A stretch of 7,416 nucleotides of DNA from DHVE2 group archaeon (GTDB lineage: Archaea > Thermoplasmatota > Thermoplasmata > Thermoplasmatales > Aciduliprofundaceae). Positions 1-5,621 of this stretch are shown here, piece after piece. Position numbers and translations under genes: made by a program. Within the stretch, counting starts at the first letter, position 1. Every line of letters begins with the position of its first letter. Where the stretch lies: NCBI GenBank assembly GCA_026986135.1, contig JALSPD010000157.1, positions 1 to 7,416 on the forward strand. The letters run 5' to 3'. The notes under the pieces are model-generated. The model was not told where the DNA came from, did no database searches, and saw only the letters and a program-made list of their open reading frames with translations.

Positions 1-1371
1 CATATCCACCATTACTATCTCCGGGTCGTCCATTGAGATTATCCTTCCCAGAGAGGATATCGCTTCCTTCATGTACTCAACAACCTCAATCCGATATGTA
101 TTGCCCATGTACTGACTTGGATATATTCTTCCACCATGGGCCATGCTGAACGAATTCATCAGCTCTGCACCCATGGCAATGCCTTCGTATCTGTAGGGGA
201 TATCCAAGGGGAGCGGTACGAAGCCTCGGGATCTCCTTATCACAGCCCTTTTTCCATTTACAAATCTCACAACGCTATCATCAACCCTGTTCACAATTCT
301 CCTGTTGTGTATCAGGAAGAAATCCACCGCGTCTTTTATCCTTCTTATATCCTCGTTGTCCTTCACCATGGGCATATCGGGATAGTTGGCGGAGGTCATA
401 ACATACACATCGCTCCTTGAATGGTGAAATAGAAGATAATGCACAGGCGCGTACGGGAGCATCACCCCAACAGTGTGCAAACCGGGCGCTATGAGATCCG
501 AGATATACGATCCCTTTTTCCGCAGGAGTACGATTGGTCTTCTGTAACTCACCATCTCCTCCAGTTCCTCATCCCCTATATATGCGAATTTCTCAACGGT
601 TTCCATATCCCCTGCCATGACAGCAAAGGGCTGCTGCTCCCTACCCAGACGTTTTCTCAGTTCATCCACAACTTCATCGCTTCTGGCATCGCATGCTATA
701 TGAAACCCACCTATGCCCTTTATGGCAACTATGTATCCAGAATCAATCAGATGCGCCGCCTTTGAGATTGGCTCCCCATCAATGAGATTTCCCTCAGAAT
801 CCACCAATTTGTACTTCGGGCCGCATCCCTCACAGCAAACCGGCTCCGCGTGATACCTCCTGTTCAGTGGGTCTCTGTATTCGCCCTCGCAGAATTCACA
901 CATCGGGAAATCCCTCATTGATGTGCGCTCTCTATCGTATGGCAGAGATTCAATGATTGAAAACCTTGGTCCGCAGTTGGTGCAGACGATGAACGGATAC
1001 ATGTACCTTGGATTTTCCGGATCAAAAAGTTCCCTTAGACAGTCATCGCATATTGCGACATCGGGCGGGATGACTGAATTGCCCCCTGCTCCAGAGGATT
1101 CACTGGGATAGATAATAAATTCTGAAAACCCGTCCTCCTTCACATCCTCTTTCCTGATTCCTTCAACCCTTGCCAGGGGAGGGGCTTCGTGCACCATCGC
1201 ATGTATGAACTTCTCAACATTCTCACTTCTGCCGCTTATCACAATCTCCACACCCGCATCGCCTAGATTGCGAACATAACCCTTCAGAGAGTAGCGTTTT
1301 GCAATCCTGTAAATGAATGGCCTGAATCCAACCCCCTGCACCACCCCGCTTACCATGAGTTTAACCGCCAT
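1..1371 (-). CDS. hypF: HypF, carbamoyltransferase for [NiFe]-hydrogenase cyanide ligand synthesis (N-terminal 457 residues, 3' end cut by window)
   Basis: HypF transfers a carbamoyl group from carbamoyl phosphate to the C-terminal Cys of HypE, the source of the active-site CN ligands. Seen here: an acylphosphatase domain (about 1-90) with VSGVVQGVGFRPF at 7-19, the family's catalytic Arg (R17) and Asn (N35); two zinc modules with Cys pairs C108/C111, C130/C133, C158/C161 and C180/C183, spaced x18, x24, x18 as in the family; a YrdC-like domain opening with KGIGGFHIACDA at 218-229; then VNRVDDSVVR and RRSRGFVPLP; and the start of the Kae1-like domain (GAELMNSF from 401). The family is about 750 aa, so roughly 300 residues lie beyond the left edge. 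The visible frame ends at IVMVDM, just where the conserved (D)LHP metal motif would follow. The ATG at 1371 overlaps hypD by 11 nt. Odd: GAELMN and SQYMGN replace the usual GAELKN and SQHIGD. Confidence 0.96.
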   Translation of the reverse strand, partial: MAVKLMVSGVVQGVGFRPFIYRIAKRYSLKGYVRNLGDAGVEIVISGRSENVEKFIHAMVHEAPPLARVEGIRKEDVKEDGFSEFIIYPSESSGAGGNSVIPPDVAICDDCLRELFDPENPRYMYPFIVCTNCGPRFSIIESLPYDRERTSMRDFPMCEFCEGEYRDPLNRRYHAEPVCCEGCGPKYKLVDSEGNLIDGEPISKAAHLIDSGYIVAIKGIGGFHIACDARSDEVVDELRKRLGREQQPFAVMAGDMETVEKFAYIGDEELEEMVSYRRPIVLLRKKGSYISDLIAPGLHTVGVMLPYAPVHYLLFHHSRSDVYVMTSANYPDMPMVKDNEDIRRIKDAVDFFLIHNRRIVNRVDDSVVRFVNGKRAVIRRSRGFVPLPLDIPYRYEGIAMGAELMNSFSMAHGGRIYPSQYMGNTYRIEVVEYMKEAISSLGRIISMDDPEIVMVDM

Positions 1372-2467
1372 TTTCCATCGCCCCCATTCCGCGTTTTCGG
1401 TATTTGTAAAACACACTGCATGTACCTTCGCTGGATACCATGCATGGTCCCACTGGAGTGCTGGGGGTGCATACTCTCCCAAAAAGAGGGCATTCATCGG
1501 GCAATGCAAGCCCGCGCAGTATTTCTCCGCACCTGCAACCTGCTTCAAGATCAGGGAGTTCCATTGCTGGAGCATCAATTTCGCTTCTTATGTCAAGCCA
1601 TTGATATTCGTCTCTCAAATAAAGCCCGCTCTTCGGGATAATCCCGAGGGCTCGCCATTTTGCATCTCTAACTGTGAAGAATCTCTCAATCTTCTCCTGC
1701 GCTTCTATGTTGCCATCTTCTTCCACGACCCTGCTGTATTCGTTCTCAATATCCTTTCTACCCTCTTGAATCATCTTCAGAAGCATGAGGATTGACAGGA
1801 GGACATCCAGGGGATCAAAACCGGAAATAACCTGAGGAATCCCGTAATTTTCGGTGAGATATCTCCAGCCCCTTACTCCGATTATCGCGGATACATGCCC
1901 AGGTGTTATTAGGGCATCAATCCTCGTTCCTTCTTTAAGCAGGTACTCAACGGCAGGTGGCGTGAGTCGGTGCACAGAGTATATTCTGAAATTTTCAATT
2001 TTTCTCTCCACCACTTCCGACAGGATGCCTGCGGTGGGTGCAGTCGTTGTTTCAAATCCCGGTGAGAAATGCACAACCAACCTGTCATTTTTAAGGGCCA
2101 GGCGATAGGCATCGTATATGGAGTACACCACCCTGACATCGTAACCCCTTGCTCTGAAATCTGAAAAACTCCCGCGGGGTGTGGGTATCCTGTACATATC
2201 GCCGAAGGTGGTTACTATCATATCCTTCTGCTCGGCAATTTTCATCATGGCCGCTATGTCCTCCACGGGGGTTATGCAAACTGGGCATCCGGGACCTGCG
2301 AATAGATGAATATTTCTTGGGAGAATCTCCCTTATTCCACCGCGATTGATGGTGTCCTCGTGGGTTCCGCATATATCCATTATTCTTACCTCTCTCCCGA
2401 TGGCTCTGGCAATCTCGTTTATTTCCTCCACGATTCTCCTTGCTAGGGCGCTCCTCTTATTCATCAT
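1361..2467 (-). CDS. hypD: HypD, [NiFe]-hydrogenase Fe(CN)2CO assembly scaffold, Fe-S protein
   Basis: HypD pairs with HypC and carries the nascent Fe(CN)2CO unit in the cytoplasm. The 368-aa length is normal for the family. Its signatures are all visible: CGTHE at 33-37, GPGCPVC at 58-64 (the redox/Fe-binding cysteines C33, C61, C64), GFETTTAPTAG in the middle, ITPGHVSAIIG, SGFDPLDVLLSI, and a Cys-rich C-terminus with C311, C313, C326, C333, C342 and C350 inside the CRCGE, CPLFGRVCTP and VGPCMVSSEGTC motifs. Four of these bind the [4Fe-4S] cluster in characterised homologues. The start could be either of two adjacent ATGs (2467 or 2464). A GGGGGGT just upstream is better spaced for 2464. The gene overlaps hypC by 11 nt upstream and hypF by 11 nt downstream, so the three are translationally linked. 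No damage seen. Confidence 0.98.
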   Translation of the reverse strand: MMNKRSALARRIVEEINEIARAIGREVRIMDICGTHEDTINRGGIREILPRNIHLFAGPGCPVCITPVEDIAAMMKIAEQKDMIVTTFGDMYRIPTPRGSFSDFRARGYDVRVVYSIYDAYRLALKNDRLVVHFSPGFETTTAPTAGILSEVVERKIENFRIYSVHRLTPPAVEYLLKEGTRIDALITPGHVSAIIGVRGWRYLTENYGIPQVISGFDPLDVLLSILMLLKMIQEGRKDIENEYSRVVEEDGNIEAQEKIERFFTVRDAKWRALGIIPKSGLYLRDEYQWLDIRSEIDAPAMELPDLEAGCRCGEILRGLALPDECPLFGRVCTPSTPVGPCMVSSEGTCSVFYKYRKRGMGAMENGG

Positions 2468-2681
2468 TACCCCCCAGCACTTCCATCCACGCGTTTATGC
2501 TTTCCAGCGCATCCTTCTCCTTCAATATCTCAATGGCAAATCCGGTATGAACTATCACATAGTCCCCCACCTTCACATCGGGAACAAAATCTATTCGTGC
2601 CTCCCTTCTCACGCCTCCGTAATCAATTATCGCAGTTGATCCGCATATCTTTATCACCTTTCCAGGAATCGCAAGACACAT
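2457..2681 (-). CDS. hypC: HypC, [NiFe]-hydrogenase maturation chaperone
   Basis: HypC is a small chaperone that shuttles the Fe(CN)2CO unit between HypD and the hydrogenase large-subunit precursor. With the start placed at 2681 the protein is 74 aa and begins MCLAIPGKV, the family hallmark. Cys2 must become N-terminal after Met removal to bind the iron, which is why an in-frame ATG at 2702 (MFRIISM extension) or the adjacent ATG at 2684 is unlikely to be the true start. The OB-fold core follows, with YVIVHTGFAIEIL at 41-53 containing the conserved His (H45), and an acidic C-terminal helix. There is no SD. A TATA-like element is centred about 26 nt upstream, so the mRNA probably starts at or next to the ATG. 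It is the first gene of the hypC-hypD-hypF unit. Confidence 0.96.
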   Translation of the reverse strand: MCLAIPGKVIKICGSTAIIDYGGVRREARIDFVPDVKVGDYVIVHTGFAIEILKEKDALESINAWMEVLGGNDE

Positions 2682-2703
2682 CATGGATATAATGCGAAAC
2701 ACC

Positions 2704-2711
2704 TTAATAAA
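2704..2711 (-). promoter_or_regulatory. Putative TATA box of the hypCDF operon
   Basis: On the minus strand this reads TTTATTAA, centred 26-27 nt before the hypC ATG at 2681, the archaeal TATA-to-start distance. With no SD between box and ATG, this predicts a leaderless transcript. Seen: sequence and spacing. Inferred: promoter activity. Confidence 0.5.
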
Positions 2712-2718
2712 TGTTGCG

Positions 2719-2748
2719 ATTTTCGTTTTTTTAATTTTTATTTTCGTT
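2719..2748 (-). repeat. Pair of 9-bp direct repeats upstream of the hypC promoter, candidate regulator site
   Basis: AACGAAAAT occurs twice on the minus strand, at 2740-2748 and 2719-2727, with starts 21 bp apart, about two helical turns. The pair lies upstream of the putative TATA box, where an archaeal activator could bind one DNA face. The surrounding sequence is very A-rich, so chance is possible, but the CG in each copy makes simple low complexity less likely. Confidence 0.35.
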
Positions 2749-2830
2749 GAAGTTTGTGTTTTTGTGGAATCTGTTGTGATGAATAAAGCATCTCAAAATC
2801 CATATTATGCATTGAAACTTTGCGAATTAA

Positions 2831-2850
2831 GAAAAATTTTTGAAAATTTC
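2831..2850 (-). terminator. Possible T-rich terminator after the HycI-type protease gene
   Basis: Beginning 7 nt after the stop codon at 2858, the minus strand has two short self-complementary AAATTT-type blocks ending in a run of five T. Archaeal termination often needs only oligo-T, so this could end the upstream unit. There is no GC-rich stem, so the call is weak. Confidence 0.25.
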
Positions 2851-2857
2851 CGTGTAA

Positions 2858-3304
2858 TCAAAGCTTCGGAATGCTTCTAACATCACCAGATTGGAGTATT
2901 TGAAGTATGCGCTCCGCGGAATGCAGCACTCTTTGGGATATCTCCACTCCGAATTCCATGCTCTCTGGCTCTATGCCTATGAGAATGACCTCTCCAACAT
3001 AGTCACGAAGGTACGAGATCAAAAAACTGAGGGGCATCCCATGGGTGCTGAAGGCCACATTGCTTATTTTATTCTCTGGGACTATCCTGTAATCCCCCGG
3101 TTCAAGACCCATGATGGCGGCATCAACAATCACAAGCAAATCTGGCTGAATTTTCTTTATTTCAGATGTGAAATCCTCGGGTACCTCCCCTGCCACTATA
3201 ACATGCCATCCAGAGGGCGCAATATCCATGAATTTCTTTGCAATGTACACCCCGACGGCGTCATCGCCCCGCAGGTCGTTTCCCACACCCATCAGGACAT
3301 TCAT
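2858..3304 (-). CDS. HycI-type [NiFe]-hydrogenase maturation protease (peptidase family M52)
   Basis: This protease removes the C-terminal tail of the hydrogenase large subunit after nickel insertion, locking the active site. The 148-aa protein has the family fold markers: MGVGNDLRGDDAVG at 5-18 (D15), LLVIVDAA at 56-63 (D61) and STHGMPLSFL at 86-95 (H88). These correspond to the nickel-sensing Asp, Asp and His of E. coli HycI. IGIEPESMEFG near the C-terminus also follows the HycI pattern (VDAxxMGLxPG, THxMPLxxLI, GEVIxxGIxP). That suggests its substrate is a group 4 (membrane-bound, Ech or formate-hydrogenlyase-like) large subunit, which is not in this window. The start ATG at 3304 overlaps the upstream stop as ATGA and has an SD (GGAGGAG) 8 nt before it, so it is coupled to the 161-aa gene. 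It ends 176 nt before hypC. Confidence 0.93.
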   Translation of the reverse strand: MNVLMGVGNDLRGDDAVGVYIAKKFMDIAPSGWHVIVAGEVPEDFTSEIKKIQPDLLVIVDAAIMGLEPGDYRIVPENKISNVAFSTHGMPLSFLISYLRDYVGEVILIGIEPESMEFGVEISQRVLHSAERILQILQSGDVRSIPKL

Positions 3305-3786
3305 CCTTCAAGCTCCTCCAGCACCTTGCGTATCTTGCGATCGCCGGGATTTCTATCAAGGTAATCCTTCAGTAGGGTGATTGTCTCATCCCGTTTCCCC
3401 ACCTCTTCTGCCAGGCGGGCCATTATCTCAAGGGCAAGCGGCGAGTTTAGATGCCTGTGAATCTTAAGGAGGATTTCGTATCTCAATTTTGGATCAACAT
3501 CCGCGAACATTGCAGGAATAAAAGCGCCATGCTCCTCATCACCGAGATCAAGATGGAGGTCCTTCTCAATGTAGTCCCACATCTTGTTGAGGGCACCCTC
3601 GCGATAGCGCACATAGGCCATTGCTCCAAGGTACATCGGATTGTTATGCTCGTTCCAGTTCTCAAGGCAATCCTTCAGCTTGGAGTAATCCTCATCGCTC
3701 ATTCCTTGAGGGGAGTCAAAATATTTATTCACAATCTCCTCAACGCAGCGCTCAGGGCTCTTTTTTCTTCTAAACCAGTTGAACAT
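3301..3786 (-). CDS. Helical-repeat (TPR-like) protein of unknown function, coupled to the hydrogenase protease
   Basis: I do not recognise this 161-aa family. It opens with a short basic-aromatic stretch (MFNWFRRKKSPE), followed by an acidic, mostly helical protein with no signal peptide or membrane helix. The C-terminal third (about 113-161) has alternating helices and an LEIMARLAEEVGKRDE / LLKDYLDRNPGDRKI rhythm like tetratricopeptide (TPR) repeats, which serve as protein-binding surfaces. One Cys (C14) is visible and no metal or catalytic motif stands out. Its stop overlaps the protease start by 4 nt, so the two are likely co-translated and may act on the same hydrogenase precursor. That role is inferred from context only. 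The ATG at 3786 has no SD but has a TATA-like box 24-27 nt upstream. An insertion sequence ends 45 nt upstream of the start. Confidence 0.82.
   Translation of the reverse strand: MFNWFRRKKSPERCVEEIVNKYFDSPQGMSDEDYSKLKDCLENWNEHNNPMYLGAMAYVRYREGALNKMWDYIEKDLHLDLGDEEHGAFIPAMFADVDPKLRYEILLKIHRHLNSPLALEIMARLAEEVGKRDETITLLKDYLDRNPGDRKIRKVLEELEG
3313..3319 (-). promoter_or_regulatory. Ribosome binding site of the HycI-type protease gene
   Basis: GGAGGAG on the minus strand, 8 nt before the ATG at 3304 and inside the end of the upstream gene. It supports reinitiation at the ATGA overlap. Confidence 0.6.
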
Positions 3787-3800
3787 GCAATTGTATGGAT

Positions 3801-3821
3801 CTTTATTATTTTAATCTTTCT
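3801..3821 (-). promoter_or_regulatory. Putative BRE/TATA core promoter of the 161-aa gene and protease operon
   Basis: The minus strand shows a purine-rich block (AGAAAGA, about 3815-3821) followed by TTAAAATAATAAAG (3801-3814), placing the A/T box 24-27 nt before the ATG at 3786. No SD is present, consistent with a near-leaderless transcript. The target duplication of the neighbouring insertion sequence begins at 3822, so the core promoter survives but everything upstream of it has been displaced by about 1 kb. Confidence 0.42.
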
Positions 3822-3830
3822 GAATTCTTC
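3822..3830. repeat. Target site duplication, left copy
   Basis: GAATTCTTC directly outside the left inverted repeat, identical to 4819-4827. The 9-bp size fits the IS903 group. Confidence 0.82.
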
Positions 3831-3845
3831 TGCTCTGTCGCATAA
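3831..3845 (+). repeat. Left terminal inverted repeat of the IS
   Basis: TGCTCTGTCGCATAA; pairs with 4804-4818 with one mismatch (C/T at the fifth base). Confidence 0.88.
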
Positions 3846-3902
3846 ATCAATGTAGAATGGAGAATAATGAGAGGTAAAGAATAGGGTATAAGAAAAAAGG
3901 GC

Positions 3903-4685
3903 TTAAAGCGAGTGAAATAGATTGAAAAGAGAGACAAGGATAGCGGGTTCTCTGAGAGCATAAGAGAACCTACGAGAAGAAAGAGTCTCGCCAAATAGTC
4001 TTTTGATAGATGAGAAGATGGATTCCACGAGCCATCTCTTAGTGTATCCAGATTTTTTGCTCCACATTGCATCTCTTTGTTCTCTAACAGCTAATCTTCT
4101 GGACGGCGAACCTTTTGACAGGGTGGATGAGTTTTTACGAACCTTGATGAGGGGCTTGATTCCATACTGCGAGATGATATTGAAATTCTCACGGGAATCA
4201 TAGGCTGAATCCGCAAGTAGAATATCCACATCTTTCAACTCATTCTTCAATGTTTTAAACATCTCTCTGAAAGCTGGAGAATCACCAACATTGTTTTTAG
4301 TTATTATAAATCGCACTATTTTCTTACTATCCGTGATTATATGCAACTTAATCCATTTTTTTCTTCTCCTCAATCTGTGACGATACTCAACATACTCATT
4401 TGTTCTTCCCAATCGAAACCCTGTTGAATCTACTATTAGCATATTTCCAGCTATTTTATCATTGGACAATTCTGCTTTCAATCTTCTGTGAATGGTTGAG
4501 TGATCTGGAGTGGGAAAATTTGGAATTATCTTTCTCAATGCTCGGCACAATCCTTCAATAATGCGATAATTTTTCACGAAAGCATAAAAACATTCTAAAA
4601 ATTTGAACAAACTCTCTGAATAGCGGTACGGCCTACCCCTTTTATTCTCATTCATTTTATTCAATTCCTGGCTTTCCCTTCTCAA
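3903..4685 (-). CDS. IS5-family DDE transposase, main reading frame (5' end in another frame)
   Basis: This transposase would cut and join the IS ends. The open frame from a TTG at 4685 gives 260 aa with the DDE (RNase H-fold) order intact: NMLIVDSTGF with D86, KWIKLHI-x2-D, KNNVGDSPAF, DILLADSAYDSRENF with D159, and RWLVESIFSSIKRLFGE with E221. An upstream RGRPYRYSES motif (16-25) and the TPDHSTIHRRLK helix are also IS5/IS903-like. The frame stays open upstream only to a TAG at 4725-4727, with no ATG or GTG. The missing family N-terminus (RWKEYNDRLVKRGEIL) is encoded at 4691-4762 in a different frame. The gene is therefore probably inactivated by a 1-nt deletion around 4691-4700. Translation from the TTG or from ATG 4655 would yield a shortened protein whose activity is doubtful. 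It runs toward the hydrogenase-maturation operon. Confidence 0.85.
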   Translation of the reverse strand: MRRESQELNKMNENKRGRPYRYSESLFKFLECFYAFVKNYRIIEGLCRALRKIIPNFPTPDHSTIHRRLKAELSNDKIAGNMLIVDSTGFRLGRTNEYVEYRHRLRRRKKWIKLHIITDSKKIVRFIITKNNVGDSPAFREMFKTLKNELKDVDILLADSAYDSRENFNIISQYGIKPLIKVRKNSSTLSKGSPSRRLAVREQRDAMWSKKSGYTKRWLVESIFSSIKRLFGETLSSRRFSYALREPAILVSLFNLFHSL

Positions 4686-4690
4686 AAATT

Positions 4691-4762
4691 CTAAGTCATC
4701 AGTATCTCTCCTCTCTTCACCAGCCTATCGTTGTATTCTTTCCATCTCTCGTTTTTAAACAT
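4691..4762 (-). pseudogene. Frameshifted 5' fragment of the IS5-family transposase
   Basis: ATG at 4762 opens a 23-codon frame ending at TAG 4691-4693. Its peptide MFKNERWKEYNDRLVKRGEI matches the start typical of IS5/IS903 transposases (W-x2-YN-x2-L-x2-RG). After LMT it stops, while the main transposase frame carries on as DDLEFLRRES from 4700. Re-reading one base near the GATGAC at 4695-4700 would fuse the two. A lost base explains this most simply. Confidence 0.72.
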
Positions 4763-4803
4763 GTTTCCATAATCCGCTCCTTATATTTCATGTTTTCCCC
4801 TAC

Positions 4804-4818
4804 TTATGCGACAAAGCA
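4804..4818 (-). repeat. Right terminal inverted repeat of the IS
   Basis: Reads TGCTTTGTCGCATAA on the minus strand, the partner of 3831-3845. Confidence 0.88.
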
Positions 4819-4827
4819 GAATTCTTC
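4819..4827. repeat. Target site duplication, right copy
   Basis: GAATTCTTC directly outside the right inverted repeat, identical to 3822-3830. Confidence 0.82.
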
Positions 4828-4937
4828 AGATATTTTTAATACAGTGCATAACCATGGCTGTGTTTGTGTTCCATAGAGGTACTTTATTCATAAAATTATA
4901 ATTCCCAGAGGGTTATAGGTATATGCAGCATCTGTCT
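4828..4937. other. Short intergenic spacer between the IS and the ABC operon
   Basis: About 110 AT-rich bases after the last gene of the ABC operon. I see no gene, no convincing hairpin and no long T run. Before the IS arrived, this stretch would have formed the upstream region of the 161-aa gene's promoter. Confidence 0.5.
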
Positions 4938-5621
4938 TCATTTAGCCGTTTTCTTTACTGCACCTCTTCTTTTAAATCTCCGATGTAAAAAAGCGGTAGT
5001 GAATAAAATTATCAAATCTGCTGCAAAAGGATACATGTAAAGGGAATACTTCTGGTATAATGGTATATCTCCTATGATTTTTATATTTCCATATCCTCCA
5101 ACAGGAACCCATAAAGTTTTGTTCTCAGGACGGGCAATCACAGTTATATGTATTTCAGTTCTCTGATATACAGTGAATTTGAATGTTGCAGTTAGATTAT
5201 TCATCCCTGCTCTGAAATGCAAAGTTCTGAAATTATCCCAGTAGACATTGGTTGTGAGAGGCCAGGTGTTGCAGAGCCAATCATTGAAATAATGTATTCT
5301 GTGCCACATGTCCTGATATTCTGGAAGATAATACTCTTCCGGCTCCCAATCTGAACTTGATATTATCATGCGGATATAAAAACCTATTCTAACAGAACTA
5401 TTCATCTTTATTATCTGAAACTTAATGGGCTCTATCTCTCCAGGATGCATAACTATTTTTTCTGGTGTGAAATTAAATATGAAAACCATATTATTTGAGG
5501 GCAAAAATAGATTGATAAAATCTTTGTAATCCTTTTCCTCATTATTTCTCTCCTGAGCATGGCTGTAATTTGCCAAAATTAATAGCGTTAGAACGAAAAT
5601 AATTGCAGGAAGCATTTTCAT
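4938..5621 (-). CDS. Surface protein of unknown function with signal peptide and C-terminal membrane anchor
   Basis: I chose the ATG at 5621, not 5636: it forms an ATGA overlap with the permease stop and has a near-perfect SD (GGGAGGTGA) 4 nt upstream, whereas an ATG at 5636 would start inside that region. The 227-aa protein has a signal peptide (1-22, ending in YSHA before QE), an ectodomain of about 170 residues with alternating hydrophobic, beta-sandwich-like strands (TPEKIVMHPGEIEPIKFQI, ATFKFTVYQ, EIHITVIA), one transmembrane helix (about 195-212) and a basic cytoplasmic tail (RRFKRRGAVKKTAK). Four N-glycosylation sequons (NFT, NSS, NLT, NKT) and a single Cys fit an exposed archaeal protein. 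No enzyme motif is visible. As last gene of the ABC operon it may be an extracytoplasmic partner of the transporter; its function is unknown. Confidence 0.85.
   Translation of the reverse strand: MKMLPAIIFVLTLLILANYSHAQERNNEEKDYKDFINLFLPSNNMVFIFNFTPEKIVMHPGEIEPIKFQIIKMNSSVRIGFYIRMIISSSDWEPEEYYLPEYQDMWHRIHYFNDWLCNTWPLTTNVYWDNFRTLHFRAGMNNLTATFKFTVYQRTEIHITVIARPENKTLWVPVGGYGNIKIIGDIPLYQKYSLYMYPFAADLIILFTTAFLHRRFKRRGAVKKTAK

Larger units (their letters stand above)
3831..4818 (-). mobile_element. Insertion sequence, IS5 family, IS903-like ends, 988 bp
   Basis: Boundaries come from terminal inverted repeats TGCTCTGTCGCATAA (3831-3845) and its near-perfect reverse complement at 4804-4818 (one mismatch in 15), flanked by a perfect 9-bp direct duplication GAATTCTTC. 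Extended to 18 bp, the left end TGCTCTGTCGCATAAATC matches the IS903 end GGCTTTGTTGAATAAATC as I remember it at 14 positions, and a 9-bp target duplication is also typical of that group. The single transposase gene fills most of the element, on the minus strand. Because the local sequence is symmetrical, shorter duplications (7, 5 or 3 bp with slightly longer repeats) cannot be excluded. Intact ends and an unmutated duplication suggest a fairly recent insertion, although the transposase seems frameshifted. Confidence 0.9.

Noticed and set aside
1313..1795. Plus-strand 160-codon open frame
   Set aside because: It is antisense to hypD, whose motifs are unmistakable, and its translation shows no domain pattern.
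2683..2880. Plus-strand 65-codon frame in the spacer, hydrophobic N-terminus resembling a small membrane protein
   Set aside because: It lies in very A/T-rich promoter DNA, where phenylalanine/isoleucine-rich frames arise by chance, has no SD, and antisense-overlaps the hypC start and the protease stop.
2891..3364. Plus-strand 157-codon open frame
   Set aside because: Antisense shadow of the HycI-type protease gene; no start signal or family pattern.
3806..4072. Minus-strand 88-codon frame overlapping the end of the transposase and the left IS end
   Set aside because: It is a shadow in another frame of the transposase and crosses the inverted repeat; no SD and no recognisable motif.
4685..4770. 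Programmed ribosomal frameshift in the transposase
   Set aside because: The only T-rich slippery run (4684-4688) comes after the stop of the upstream frame, and no classic heptamer precedes the TAG at 4691. A simple deletion is the better explanation, though other copies should be checked.
4840..4860. CCATGG-centred palindrome in the spacer after the ABC operon
   Set aside because: The symmetry extends only a few bases, is not repeated, and is not followed by a T run.
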